From Microbacterium algeriense (GTDB taxonomy: Bacteria > Actinomycetota > Actinomycetes > Actinomycetales > Microbacteriaceae): DNA of 64,000 nt. The notes beneath the pieces were generated by a model. The model was not told where the DNA came from, did no database searches, and saw nothing but the letters and a program-made list of their open reading frames with translations. Shown one piece after another: positions 41,878 to 50,256 of the stretch. Location of the stretch: contig NZ_WAAO01000001.1 of NCBI RefSeq assembly GCF_008868005.1, forward strand, positions 248,001-312,000, written 5' to 3'. Position 1 is the first letter of the stretch; every line of letters begins with the position of its first letter. Position numbers and translations under genes: made by a program.

Positions 41878-44041
41878 GCGGTGCTCCGGGTTCGTCGAGC
41901 ATGGCCTGCGTCTCCTCCAGCGATTCGATCTGCGCCTCGACGGCCGCCTCCTCAGCGGATTCGCGTCGCTTCCGTCGGACCGTGCGGATGACGCCGAGAG
42001 CGATCAACAGGACCGTGAGACCGCCGAAGATCACGAGTCCGATGGCCTCCCACTCCGCGCGCACGGCGACCCTGACCGACTGATCGCCCTGGATGAGGAC
42101 GCCGGTGGGACTGTAGAGATTGAGCCGGAGGGTGACCTCGCCGCTGCCGACGCGGGCCGACACCGGCACCTTCACGCGGGTCGTCGAGTTCGCCTGCACC
42201 TCGGTCTCGATCATGGGCTTGACCTCGAGGCGGGGGTCGGTCGGCGAGGCGAAGAGCTGCACCGTCACCGGCCACGGCAGGTCGTTGCGCACGGCGATCG
42301 GGAGGTCGGCGTTGGCCGTGAGGAGCTGGATCGTGCTCGACGGCGGGATGCTGACAGCCGCGAGAGTGCCCTGCGTCCGCGCCTGGTGCTCGGCCACGTC
42401 CTCGGCGAACGCGCTTTCCGAGGTGCCGACGGCGAGTGTGCGCATGATCCGGATCCGCTCCGGGCTCAGCAGCACCTGAGGGTCGCTGAGGATGGAGGAG
42501 AAGGCCGTGAGGGCTCCCTCGTCGGCGAGCAGACTCGTCACGGCGGCGGCGCGAGCGGGGTCGGGCGCATCCGTGAGAGTAGCCGCGGCGGCAGGCGTCG
42601 CACGGAGGGCGGCGAGTTCGAATCCGATCGAGTCCGCCGTGGAGATCGCGTCACGCAGCGCGTCGGACGACCGATTCTCGTCTCGATCCAGCCCGATGAG
42701 CAGGGGAGCACCCGGAGCGCGGCCCTGCGCGAGCTGGAGGAGAGCGGTCGCTTCGGCGAGCAGCCGCTGCCGCTTCACGGCATCCGCGGTGCCGGCCACC
42801 TGGGACAGCGCCTGCGAGATCGCGGCATCCGTCACCAGCAGATCCTGGCCGTCCACGGTCGCGTGCGCGACGCTCTGCCCGCCGACGGCCGTCGACGAGA
42901 CGATCGTGGTGGTCCCGTTCCCGAGATAGCCGGCGAAGGCACGCAGATCGCCTTGCGTGAGGCTGTCGTCCGGCCAGAGGATCCGCGGGAGGGCCCCCTC
43001 GACGGCGGTGAGCTCCGCGTCGGTCGGCAGCACGGGTGCGTCCGTGGGCTGCGGGGTCGGCACGGATGCCGCCCCGGGAGTCGCCGTCGGAGTGGGGGTG
43101 GCTGTGGCCGCATCGCGCGGGAAGTTCACGGGGTCGAGGTACGGAGCCAAAGTCGTCGGCTGCAGCAGCTCGGGCAGCCCCGCCTGCGCCTGGGCGGCGG
43201 CATCCGCGTCGGCGAACTGGAGAGCGAATCGCGTGTTCGGAAGCTCGTCGAGCCGTGTGAGCCATTCGCGGGCCGTCTCCGGAGCCGACGTGCCGAGCAC
43301 CCGGATCGCGGCGGGGATCGCCGGGTCGAGGGCGATCACGGCCGTGGTCCCTGCGACGCCGTCGAGTTGTGCCGTCAGATCGCCGTCCGGGGCGGTGAGC
43401 GTCGAGAGCTCCTCGGCGGTCAGCAGCGCACCGTCGGCGGGGGTGGCGGTCACGGGGACGAGGACCCCGATCTGCGTGGTCTCGGAGGCGGCCACCACGA
43501 GCACGCTGGTCGCGGTCGTCTCGACTCGGACCCGCGAATCCTCGCCGAGCCGTGCGCCGGTCAGCTCCGCACGGAGCGGGTACACCCCCGGGGGGAGGTC
43601 GCCGATGGTGCTCTCCGGAACGAAGATCGTGCTGGTCGCGTCAGCGCCGGCGTTCACGGCAGGAGTCTGGTCGCTGCCGATCGAGAGGAAGTCGCCGGCG
43701 GCCTCCCCGTCATCGAGCCACGTCGACACGGCTGCGTCATCGGTCAGCGGAGTCCTGTTGAGCTCGACGTCCACCTGAGCGGCCGAGAGCCGCGACTCGC
43801 TGTCGTTCTCGACCGTGACCATCGCGGTGGCCGACGATCCCGGCGCGATGAGACCCCGCAGCCCGGCGGAGACATGCAGCGTGACGCTCTGCTCATCGCT
43901 CGACGGAGTCGGATCGGCGGCACTCGCCGAGGCCGGTGCCACGACAGCGAGGCCGCCGACGGCGATCGCGAGAACAGCGGTCCTGGCGGCGAGCCGTCGT
44001 AGGCGCGCGCGGAGGCCGTGTTCGGGGGTGGTCGCGGTCAT
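41870..44041 (-). CDS. DUF6049-family exported membrane protein
   Basis: A 723-aa protein of unknown role. A Tat/Sec-like signal region with Arg-rich head (residues 1-41, ending ASASAAD), a long extracytoplasmic part rich in Ala, Thr and Val, a Pro/Thr stretch near 310, one membrane helix close to the C-terminus (about 668-690) and a cytoplasmic charged tail. Mycobacterial Rv3909 holds the same place before murJ and is essential there by published transposon data as I recall. The 8-nt overlap with murJ suggests cooperation with the flippase. TAGAAT at 44096-44101 is the likely -10. Confidence 0.85.
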   Translation of the reverse strand: MTATTPEHGLRARLRRLAARTAVLAIAVGGLAVVAPASASAADPTPSSDEQSVTLHVSAGLRGLIAPGSSATAMVTVENDSESRLSAAQVDVELNRTPLTDDAAVSTWLDDGEAAGDFLSIGSDQTPAVNAGADATSTIFVPESTIGDLPPGVYPLRAELTGARLGEDSRVRVETTATSVLVVAASETTQIGVLVPVTATPADGALLTAEELSTLTAPDGDLTAQLDGVAGTTAVIALDPAIPAAIRVLGTSAPETAREWLTRLDELPNTRFALQFADADAAAQAQAGLPELLQPTTLAPYLDPVNFPRDAATATPTPTATPGAASVPTPQPTDAPVLPTDAELTAVEGALPRILWPDDSLTQGDLRAFAGYLGNGTTTIVSSTAVGGQSVAHATVDGQDLLVTDAAISQALSQVAGTADAVKRQRLLAEATALLQLAQGRAPGAPLLIGLDRDENRSSDALRDAISTADSIGFELAALRATPAAAATLTDAPDPARAAAVTSLLADEGALTAFSSILSDPQVLLSPERIRIMRTLAVGTSESAFAEDVAEHQARTQGTLAAVSIPPSSTIQLLTANADLPIAVRNDLPWPVTVQLFASPTDPRLEVKPMIETEVQANSTTRVKVPVSARVGSGEVTLRLNLYSPTGVLIQGDQSVRVAVRAEWEAIGLVIFGGLTVLLIALGVIRTVRRKRRESAEEAAVEAQIESLEETQAMLDEPGAPRE

Positions 44042-44095
44042 GGAGGTCTTCCTCGAACGCCCGGGAAAGGGCTGATCGTGAGTACTGACCTTGCG

Positions 44096-44101
44096 ATTCT
44101 A
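44096..44101 (-). promoter_or_regulatory. Probable -10 of the DUF6049-murJ promoter
   Basis: TAGAAT on the minus strand, 54 nt before ATG 44041; GAGG follows in the leader. The divergent methyltransferase promoter is 34 bp away. Confidence 0.5.
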
Positions 44102-44134
44102 GGAGGCTCGGGGAAGGAGAACCCTGAAGACGCG

Positions 44135-44140
44135 TAGAGT
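44135..44140 (+). promoter_or_regulatory. Putative -10 box, leaderless methyltransferase mRNA
   Basis: TAGAGT with a 7-nt gap to GTG 44148. This decides for GTG 44148 over the in-frame GTG at 44139, which overlaps the box. Confidence 0.45.
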
Positions 44141-44147
44141 GACGGCC

Positions 44148-45659
44148 GTGTCCGACACCCCCGCACCCTTCCCTGACCCGCTCCTGACCGCCGCGCTCGC
44201 CGCGGATCTGGACAGCGCCGATCTCCGTTCGGAGCCTCTTCGGCGACTGTGGGGGGAGGAAGCGGACGATGCCCTCGCCCGCGGCATGCGGGAGCCGATC
44301 CTGCGTGCGATCGCGGACGACCGCGGGGTGCTCGCGACACTCGGACGACTGCTGGTGCTGGGAATGGCTCAGCCGACGCGTGCGGTGGCCGACGCGCTGC
44401 CCCGCCTGGGCGTGGACGGCCTCGTCGCCCTCGGGCTCGCGACGCGTAAGGGCGACGACGTGATCCCGACCGCGCTCCTGCGCCCCCAGTCGTTCGTCGA
44501 CGCGGACGGCGTCGGGGAGTGGTGGATCGCCAGCGACCTCGACGAGGTGGCTCTCGACGGCCCGCTGCCCGCCGATCACGTGCTCGGCGTGGGGGGCGCG
44601 TCACGGACTCTGGCCGAGACGGTCGTGCCCGTGCAGGTCGACCGCGCGCTCGACCTGGGCACGGGGTGCGGCATCCAGGCGCTTCTCGTATCCCGCAGAG
44701 CCCGATCGGTCGTCGCGACGGACATCTCCGCTCGCGCTCTGGCGTTCGCCGAGCTCAACGCCCGCCTCAACGGGGTGACGAACATCGAGTTCCGGCTCGG
44801 GAGCATGTTCGAGCCGGTGGCGGGGGAGGCGTTCGACCTGATCGTCTCCAATCCCCCCTTCGTGATCACCCCGCGCGTGGATGGGGTGCCGGCGTACGAG
44901 TACCGCGACGGCGGCCTGGTGGGTGACGCGCTGGTGGAGCAGTTCGTGCGGACCGCCCCGCGGTTCCTGACGCCGAACGGCATCGCGCAGCTGCTCGGCA
45001 ACTGGGAGTCGAAGGCGGGCGTCGCCGGTCTCGTCCGGCTCGAGGCCTGGGTACCGACGGACCTCGACCTCTGGGTCATCCAGCGAGAGGAGCTCTCCCC
45101 GCTGGCATACGCGGAACTGTGGATCCGTGACGGAGGAACGACACCGCGCGACTCCGCTTTCACTCCGCTGCTCACCGCGTGGCTCGACGACTTCGCAGCG
45201 CGAGGGGTGACGGCGATCGGGTTCGGCTACGTGCTGCTCCGGCGGCCCGCCGCGGGCGACGACGCAGAACCTCTCCGGCGCACCGAGCGGATCGCCCAGC
45301 CCGTGTCGAACGTCGGAGCCGCCCTGGGTGCCGGACTCGCGGCCCACGACGCGCTGGCACACGGGGTCCCCGCGACGCTGGTGACGGCGCCGGATGTCAC
45401 CGAGGCGCGGCACTTCCTGCCCGGCAACGACGATCCGAGCGTCATCGAGTTGCGGCAGGGCGGGGGATTCGCCCGCACCGTCAACGTGGATCCCGCGCTC
45501 GCCGGGTTCGTCGGCGCCTGCGACGGAGAGCTGACCGTGATGCAGATCGCCGCTGCTCTGGCAGACCTGTTCGAGGTGCCCCTCGACGAGCTGTGGGCCG
45601 AACTGGAGCCGCGCATCCGCTCGCTCGTCCGCGACGGTCTGCTCGTGCCGGGGGAATAG
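44148..45659 (+). CDS. SAM-dependent methyltransferase, HemK/RlmG-like
   Basis: A 503-aa three-part protein. An N-terminal helical/winged region (about 1-150), a Rossmann methyltransferase core with ALDLGTGCGIQALLVS, and NPPF in LIVSNPPFVIT, the motif of enzymes methylating amide or exocyclic amino nitrogens (HemK, RsmC, RlmG). A C-terminal 150-residue domain resembles a winged helix ending ELEPRIRSLVRDGLL. The target, a protein glutamine or RNA/DNA base, cannot be told from sequence. It stands at the left end of the accessory block. Confidence 0.88.
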   Translation: MSDTPAPFPDPLLTAALAADLDSADLRSEPLRRLWGEEADDALARGMREPILRAIADDRGVLATLGRLLVLGMAQPTRAVADALPRLGVDGLVALGLATRKGDDVIPTALLRPQSFVDADGVGEWWIASDLDEVALDGPLPADHVLGVGGASRTLAETVVPVQVDRALDLGTGCGIQALLVSRRARSVVATDISARALAFAELNARLNGVTNIEFRLGSMFEPVAGEAFDLIVSNPPFVITPRVDGVPAYEYRDGGLVGDALVEQFVRTAPRFLTPNGIAQLLGNWESKAGVAGLVRLEAWVPTDLDLWVIQREELSPLAYAELWIRDGGTTPRDSAFTPLLTAWLDDFAARGVTAIGFGYVLLRRPAAGDDAEPLRRTERIAQPVSNVGAALGAGLAAHDALAHGVPATLVTAPDVTEARHFLPGNDDPSVIELRQGGGFARTVNVDPALAGFVGACDGELTVMQIAAALADLFEVPLDELWAELEPRIRSLVRDGLLVPGE

Positions 45660-45687
45660 AAGCGCCTTCCATGCGTTCGAATACATC

Positions 45688-46746
45688 ATGAAGGCTTTCG
45701 GATTCCTCTCCTTCGGGCACTACGCGGATGTGCCCGGTTCGGCGACCCGCACGGCGGGCGACATGCTGAAGCAGACCATCGAGATCGCCGAGGGCGCAGA
45801 CGAGATCGGCGTCAACGGCGCCTCGGTGCGCGTGCACCACTGGGCGCGTCAGGCCGCGTCGCCGATGCCTCTGCTCTCCGCCATGGCGGCCCGCACGAAG
45901 CGCATCGAGGTCGGCACCGGCGTGATCGACATGCGCTACGAGAACCCTTTCCAGTTCGCGGAGGAGGCCGCCGCCCTGGACCTGATCGCCGACGGACGCA
46001 TCGCGCTCGGCGTCAGCCGCGGTTCACCCGAGACGGCCCTGCGCGGCTACGAGACCTTCGGGTTCCACGACGAGGAGGACCCCGAGCGCGGCAGCGTGCT
46101 CGCTCGCGAGAAGTTCGACCTGTTCCTGCGTGCGATCGACGGCGAAGGACTCGCACCCGGCGACCCGCGCATGGTGGGCGCCGGCCGGTACCTGGCGATC
46201 GAGCCGCAGTCGCCCACACTCCGCGATCACATCTGGTGGGGATCGGGATCCCGCGCGACCGCGGAGGAGACCGGACGCAAGGGCCTCAACATGATGAGCT
46301 CGACCCTCGTGACCGAGGCGACGGGTCAGCCGTTCCACGAGCTGCAGCGCGAGCAGATCGACCTCTTCCGCGCGGCGTACAAGGAGGCCGGCCACACCGG
46401 CACCCCGCGTGTCTCGGTGAGCCGCAGCGTCTTCCCCCTGGTGTCCGACATGGACCGCGCGTACTTCGGCCTCCGCAGCGAGGAGAACGCCGACCAGGTC
46501 GGCATCATCGACGGATTCCGCTCCACGTTCGGCAAGACCTACGCCGCGGAGCCCGACGTGCTGATCGAGCAGCTCCGCCAGGACGAGGCCGTGATGGCCG
46601 CAGACACCCTGATGCTCACGATCCCGAACCAGCTCGGACCGGACTACAACCTGCACGTGCTGGAGTCGTTCGCGAAGCACGTCGCTCCCGCGCTCGGCTG
46701 GAAGCCGAACACGGAGGGCCCGGTCCAGGGGTACCCGATCGCCTGA
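45688..46746 (+). CDS. Luciferase-like (LLM class) flavin-dependent oxidoreductase
   Basis: A 352-aa TIM-barrel enzyme of the bacterial luciferase superfamily. The N-terminal FGFLSFGHYADV, then VRVHHWARQAASPMPLL and AARTKRIEVGTGVIDMRYENP, and LDLIADGRIALGVSRGSPE are typical. It uses FMNH2 or F420 to oxidise an unknown substrate. No flavin reductase is adjacent. It starts 28 bp after the methyltransferase and may be transcribed with it. Confidence 0.9.
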   Translation: MKAFGFLSFGHYADVPGSATRTAGDMLKQTIEIAEGADEIGVNGASVRVHHWARQAASPMPLLSAMAARTKRIEVGTGVIDMRYENPFQFAEEAAALDLIADGRIALGVSRGSPETALRGYETFGFHDEEDPERGSVLAREKFDLFLRAIDGEGLAPGDPRMVGAGRYLAIEPQSPTLRDHIWWGSGSRATAEETGRKGLNMMSSTLVTEATGQPFHELQREQIDLFRAAYKEAGHTGTPRVSVSRSVFPLVSDMDRAYFGLRSEENADQVGIIDGFRSTFGKTYAAEPDVLIEQLRQDEAVMAADTLMLTIPNQLGPDYNLHVLESFAKHVAPALGWKPNTEGPVQGYPIA

Positions 46747-46843
46747 GAGCGAACCGTCTCTTGACACGGGGCGGGCGAGCACGGACGCTGGGGGACGGCG
46801 CGTCGAACGGACGCGGCGTCCCCCTTCTCCTCCGGAGGCCCCG

Positions 46844-47494
46844 ATGACCCGTGTCCGCGTCGATCTCAACATCTCGCTCGACGGCTTCGCCACCACGACC
46901 GACCAGACGCCGGAGAACCCCTTCGGCGAGGATTGGGGTCGCCTGACCGCCGCCTACACCGCCACGCGCACCTTCCAGGAGCGCGTGTTCCACGACACGA
47001 GCGGAGCCGGGACCACGGGCGTCGACGAGAAATACGCCGCACAGTACTTCGAGAACATCGGGGCGGAGATCATGGGGGCCGGGATGTTCGGTCTCCACGC
47101 GAATCCGGACGACCCCGACTGGCGCGGCTGGTGGGGCGAGGAGCCCCCCTTCCACGCCCCGGTCTTCGTGCTGACGCACGCTCCGCGTCCGTCGGTCGAG
47201 TTCGACAACGGCACCAGCTTCCACTTCCTCTCGGCATCCCCGGAGGAGGCGCTGCAGAAGGCCGTCGAGGCCGCGGACGGACGCGACGTGCGCGTCGGCG
47301 GGGGCGCGACGACCGTGCGCGAGTTCCTGCGCGCCGGTCTGATCGACGACCTGCACGTCGGGATCACCCCGATCCTGACCGGCAGCGGCATCCGGCTGTG
47401 GGAGGACCTCCGCGGACTGGAGTCCGGTCACCGCGTGACCTCCGAGGTCGCGGAGTCCGGCGTCGTGCACGTCACGTTCTCGCGCGAGGGCTGA
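46844..47494 (+). CDS. Dihydrofolate reductase-like (RibD C-domain) protein
   Basis: A 216-aa stand-alone RibD C-terminal/DHFR-like reductase. It opens with VRVDLNISLDGFATT, contains VFVLTHAPRPS and the nucleotide-binding VRVGGGATTVREFLRAGLIDDLH, in pieces, and ends VHVTFSREG. Such proteins bind NADPH; the substrate is not known and neither riboflavin nor folate genes are nearby. A CGGAGG ribosome site precedes the ATG. It converges with the LATTG surface protein, 3 bp apart. Confidence 0.88.
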   Translation: MTRVRVDLNISLDGFATTTDQTPENPFGEDWGRLTAAYTATRTFQERVFHDTSGAGTTGVDEKYAAQYFENIGAEIMGAGMFGLHANPDDPDWRGWWGEEPPFHAPVFVLTHAPRPSVEFDNGTSFHFLSASPEEALQKAVEAADGRDVRVGGGATTVREFLRAGLIDDLHVGITPILTGSGIRLWEDLRGLESGHRVTSEVAESGVVHVTFSREG

Positions 47495-47497
47495 TCC

Positions 47498-49825
47498 TCA
47501 GCCGCTCTCGCCGCGCCGTCGGAGGCTCCGCGCGACCAGCAGGCCGGCGGCGGCCGCGAGCAGGCCCGCTGCGGCGAGCAGCGCTGTCGGGCCGGAGAGG
47601 CCTGTGGTGGCGAGGTCACCCGCCCCCGGATCAGCCGTGGGGGCGGGAGCCGGGGTGCTCGGGCTCGGGTTCGGGCTCGGTGCGGGGTCCGGCGTGTCCG
47701 CCGTGTAGGAGTTGTCGATCGTGACGGTCGTGTCCGTCCCCGCAGCGACCGGGAACCAGCTGTCGAACGGCTCGAGAGGAACCGCGGGGCCATCGTCGGT
47801 GCGCACGGTCGCCGAGGTCACCACGGAGGCGCCCGCCGCGGCTCCCGTCGCCGTCTCGACGACTCGGCATCGCTGATCGTCGAGCACAGGGGCCTCGCCG
47901 GTGTCGAACGCCGCGCTTCCCCGCGGGACGGTGAACGCGTAGTCGGTGTCCGGAGTGCACTGCACCTCCAACTCGGCATCGCCGTCGCGCAGTCGGACGT
48001 CGGTCGTGGCGTTCTTGATCACGCGCAGGCGCCCCGCCGGCCGGAACACGTTCGTGAAGTCGCAGACGGCGTCCGGGTTCTCGGTCGTGAGGGTCACGTC
48101 GACGCTGGCCGCCGCGAGATCCACGTCGGCGTCGTTGGGTCCGCAGTCCACGGATTCGAGAGCCCACGAGCCCGCGGCGCTCGGTGCGGGCAGGAGTTCG
48201 ACGATCCCGTACCGGGAGGCGGGATCGACCACCAGCTCACTCGGCGCTGCGCCGTCCCACTCCACTTCCTCGAACCGATCGGCGTCGGTGGTCGTGACGG
48301 TCGCGCGATACGCCTCCCCGGCGTCGGCGGCGATGCGCTCGCCATCCCGCTGGGTGACCACGAACCCCGCGGTGCCGGGCGTGGGCGAGGTGGCCTTGCG
48401 GATCGTGATCGAGCCGCCGGGAGTGAACTCGTTCGTGACGAGGCAGTCGAACTCCTCGCCCTCGCCGATGCGGATACTGCCTGTGCGCTGCCGACCGTCC
48501 GTCGTGACCGGCACGGTGCTGCCGTTGCACTGCGCGTCCACGAGATCCCAGCTGCCCGCACCGGTGGACGCAGGCAGGGTCTCCGTCACGGTGTAGGTGC
48601 CGGGGATCGACCCGACGGCGTCCGCGACGAGAGCCTGATCGCCGTCTCCCTCCGTGGTGACGGTGGCGGTGCGGTCGACGCCGGGGTCGGGGACATCGAT
48701 CGTGAACGGGAACGTCCCCCCGCCGCCGAGCGTGAGCTTCGAGAGCGAGCCCGGCCCCGTGAGCACCCGCTCGTTCGTGAACGTGCAGGTGACGGTGTCC
48801 CCGGCGAGCAGGCCGATCTGCGCCGTCTGCCCCGAGATGGACACCGGCGTCCCTCGGGCGCTGGTGCACGCCGGCGGTCCTGCGGGCTGCCAGCCGTCGC
48901 CGACCGACGCCTCCGATACCTGCCAGGCGGGGTCGCCCGCACCGACGGCGCCGCGGACGAAGGTCTGCGACGCGGGTGCTGTCGCGGTCGGGGCGAGGAG
49001 GAAGTCGTTCACGCCGTCGGCGTTCGTGTCGGCGAACGAGAGGTTGCCGTCGAAGCGGAACGTGCCCTGCCCGAGCGAGCCGGGAGCGAGCTGCTTCCGG
49101 ATGACGATCGTCCCGGACTCCGGTGGCGGTGAGACGGCGTAGTAGTAGCAGAACACGTGCGTCTGGTTCTTGGGGAAGGAGACGAACTCCACGTTGTCTC
49201 CGTTGACGGCGTCCTGTGCGCAACGCAGGGCCGCGTAACCGTAGGTGGTCTGCTGTCCGTTCAGCGGCGCTGTCGGTGTGCCGCCCTGGACCCACAGGGT
49301 GCGACCGGAGCGGACGATGGCCGCCTGAGCGCTGTCGAGGGGCACGGTCACGGCACCGTCGATCGTGCGACCGGTGTCGGCGCCGTTCGCGTCGAGTTCG
49401 GGGATCTCGGGACGCGTGACGATCGCCGTGCCGAACGGCTGCGTCACCGTGGACAGGTCGAGCGTCGCGGGTGACTTGCCCTGGTACGACTGCCCCAGCG
49501 TCAGGCGCCAGTCCGAGAGCGGTCGGCAGTTCGGCGACCCGGCGGCCTCATCCGCGACGGTCACGACCCCGTTCCCCGGATACGTGCTGTCGGGGCCGAG
49601 GTCCCGGAGCGACTCCATGAGGTTGTTGCGCGCCTTGTTCGCCATCACATCGGTGTACTCGTCGCACACTCGGGCGACATAGGTCACCAACAGCGGGACA
49701 TCCGCGGCGGTGGGCGGCAGCACGACCGCCGAGGCGCCGCCCGGCGCGAGGAGCGAACCCAGCAGGATCGTGCCCGCCAGCAGGGACGCTATCCGCCCGC
49801 GTCGTCGATCCGTCGTCTTCCTCAT
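47498..49825 (-). CDS. LAXTG-anchored surface protein with repeated prealbumin-like (DUF5979-type) domains
   Basis: A 775-aa secreted cell-wall protein. A signal peptide (about 1-33: basic head, LLAGTILLGSLL, ASA) precedes a unique domain of about 200 residues with several Cys; four or so beta-sandwich modules of about 100 residues follow, each with a start like GTIVIRKQLAP, GSITIRKATSP or GRLRVIKNATT and an end like CTFTNERV, CLVTNEF or CDFTNVF. The C-terminus is a Pro-rich spacer, LATTG at 738-742, a hydrophobic helix and SLRRRGESG, a sorting signal fitting the class E sortase. GAGGAGGG lies before ATG 49825. Confidence 0.87.
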   Translation of the reverse strand: MRKTTDRRRGRIASLLAGTILLGSLLAPGGASAVVLPPTAADVPLLVTYVARVCDEYTDVMANKARNNLMESLRDLGPDSTYPGNGVVTVADEAAGSPNCRPLSDWRLTLGQSYQGKSPATLDLSTVTQPFGTAIVTRPEIPELDANGADTGRTIDGAVTVPLDSAQAAIVRSGRTLWVQGGTPTAPLNGQQTTYGYAALRCAQDAVNGDNVEFVSFPKNQTHVFCYYYAVSPPPESGTIVIRKQLAPGSLGQGTFRFDGNLSFADTNADGVNDFLLAPTATAPASQTFVRGAVGAGDPAWQVSEASVGDGWQPAGPPACTSARGTPVSISGQTAQIGLLAGDTVTCTFTNERVLTGPGSLSKLTLGGGGTFPFTIDVPDPGVDRTATVTTEGDGDQALVADAVGSIPGTYTVTETLPASTGAGSWDLVDAQCNGSTVPVTTDGRQRTGSIRIGEGEEFDCLVTNEFTPGGSITIRKATSPTPGTAGFVVTQRDGERIAADAGEAYRATVTTTDADRFEEVEWDGAAPSELVVDPASRYGIVELLPAPSAAGSWALESVDCGPNDADVDLAAASVDVTLTTENPDAVCDFTNVFRPAGRLRVIKNATTDVRLRDGDAELEVQCTPDTDYAFTVPRGSAAFDTGEAPVLDDQRCRVVETATGAAAGASVVTSATVRTDDGPAVPLEPFDSWFPVAAGTDTTVTIDNSYTADTPDPAPSPNPSPSTPAPAPTADPGAGDLATTGLSGPTALLAAAGLLAAAAGLLVARSLRRRGESG

Positions 49826-50029
49826 TCGTCGCGCCCTCCTCGCAGCTGCGCGGCAGAACACCCCCCGGTGTCGACACAGCACTGCCGACAGTACGACGCG
49901 GGCGCGACGAGACCCCCATCCAGCTCCACCCGCATTCCGGTCTTCCGATATACGTTGGCGCGATGCGGTGGGGGCACGTCTCGCGCGGTCGCACATTCAC
50001 ACCCAGGTCGCACGGATCCGCGCTTTTCC
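49826..50029. other. Upstream region of the LATTG surface-protein gene
   Basis: About 200 bp without a gene; with the tandem array it makes a 431-bp gap. TACTGT on the minus strand at 49888-49893 is a weak -10 candidate for the surface protein. Nothing else is recognised. Confidence 0.4.
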
Positions 50030-50252
50030 CTGCGACCGCGCGAGGATCTGCGACCGCGCGAGGAACTGCGACCGCGCGAGGAACTGCGACCGCGTGAGGA
50101 AACTGCGACTGCGGGAGGAAATTGCGACGGCGTGAGGAAACTGCGACCGCGCGAGGAAACTGCGACCGCGCGAGGAACTGCGACCGCGTGAGGAACTGCG
50201 ACCGCGTGAGGAAACTGCGACGGCGGGAGGAAACTGCGACGGCGTGAGGAAA
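50030..50252. repeat. Tandem array of twelve 18-19 bp units
   Basis: Units of the type CTGCGACCGCGCGAGGAA run without spacers from 50030 to 50252; five are 18 nt and seven are 19 nt (an extra A). Positions 7-13 vary between CCGCGCG, CCGCGTG, CGGCGTG and CGGCGGG. The array stops 4 nt before the stop codon of the phosphoesterase on the minus strand. Confidence 0.93.
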
Positions 50253-50256
50253 CTGC

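Noticed and set aside
41744..44002. 752-codon plus-strand frame opposite DUF6049
   Set aside because: Antisense shadow of a gene with clear signal peptide and membrane helix; no ribosome site.
50030..50252. CRISPR array
   Set aside because: Units are contiguous with no spacers and no cas genes are present; it is a simple tandem array.
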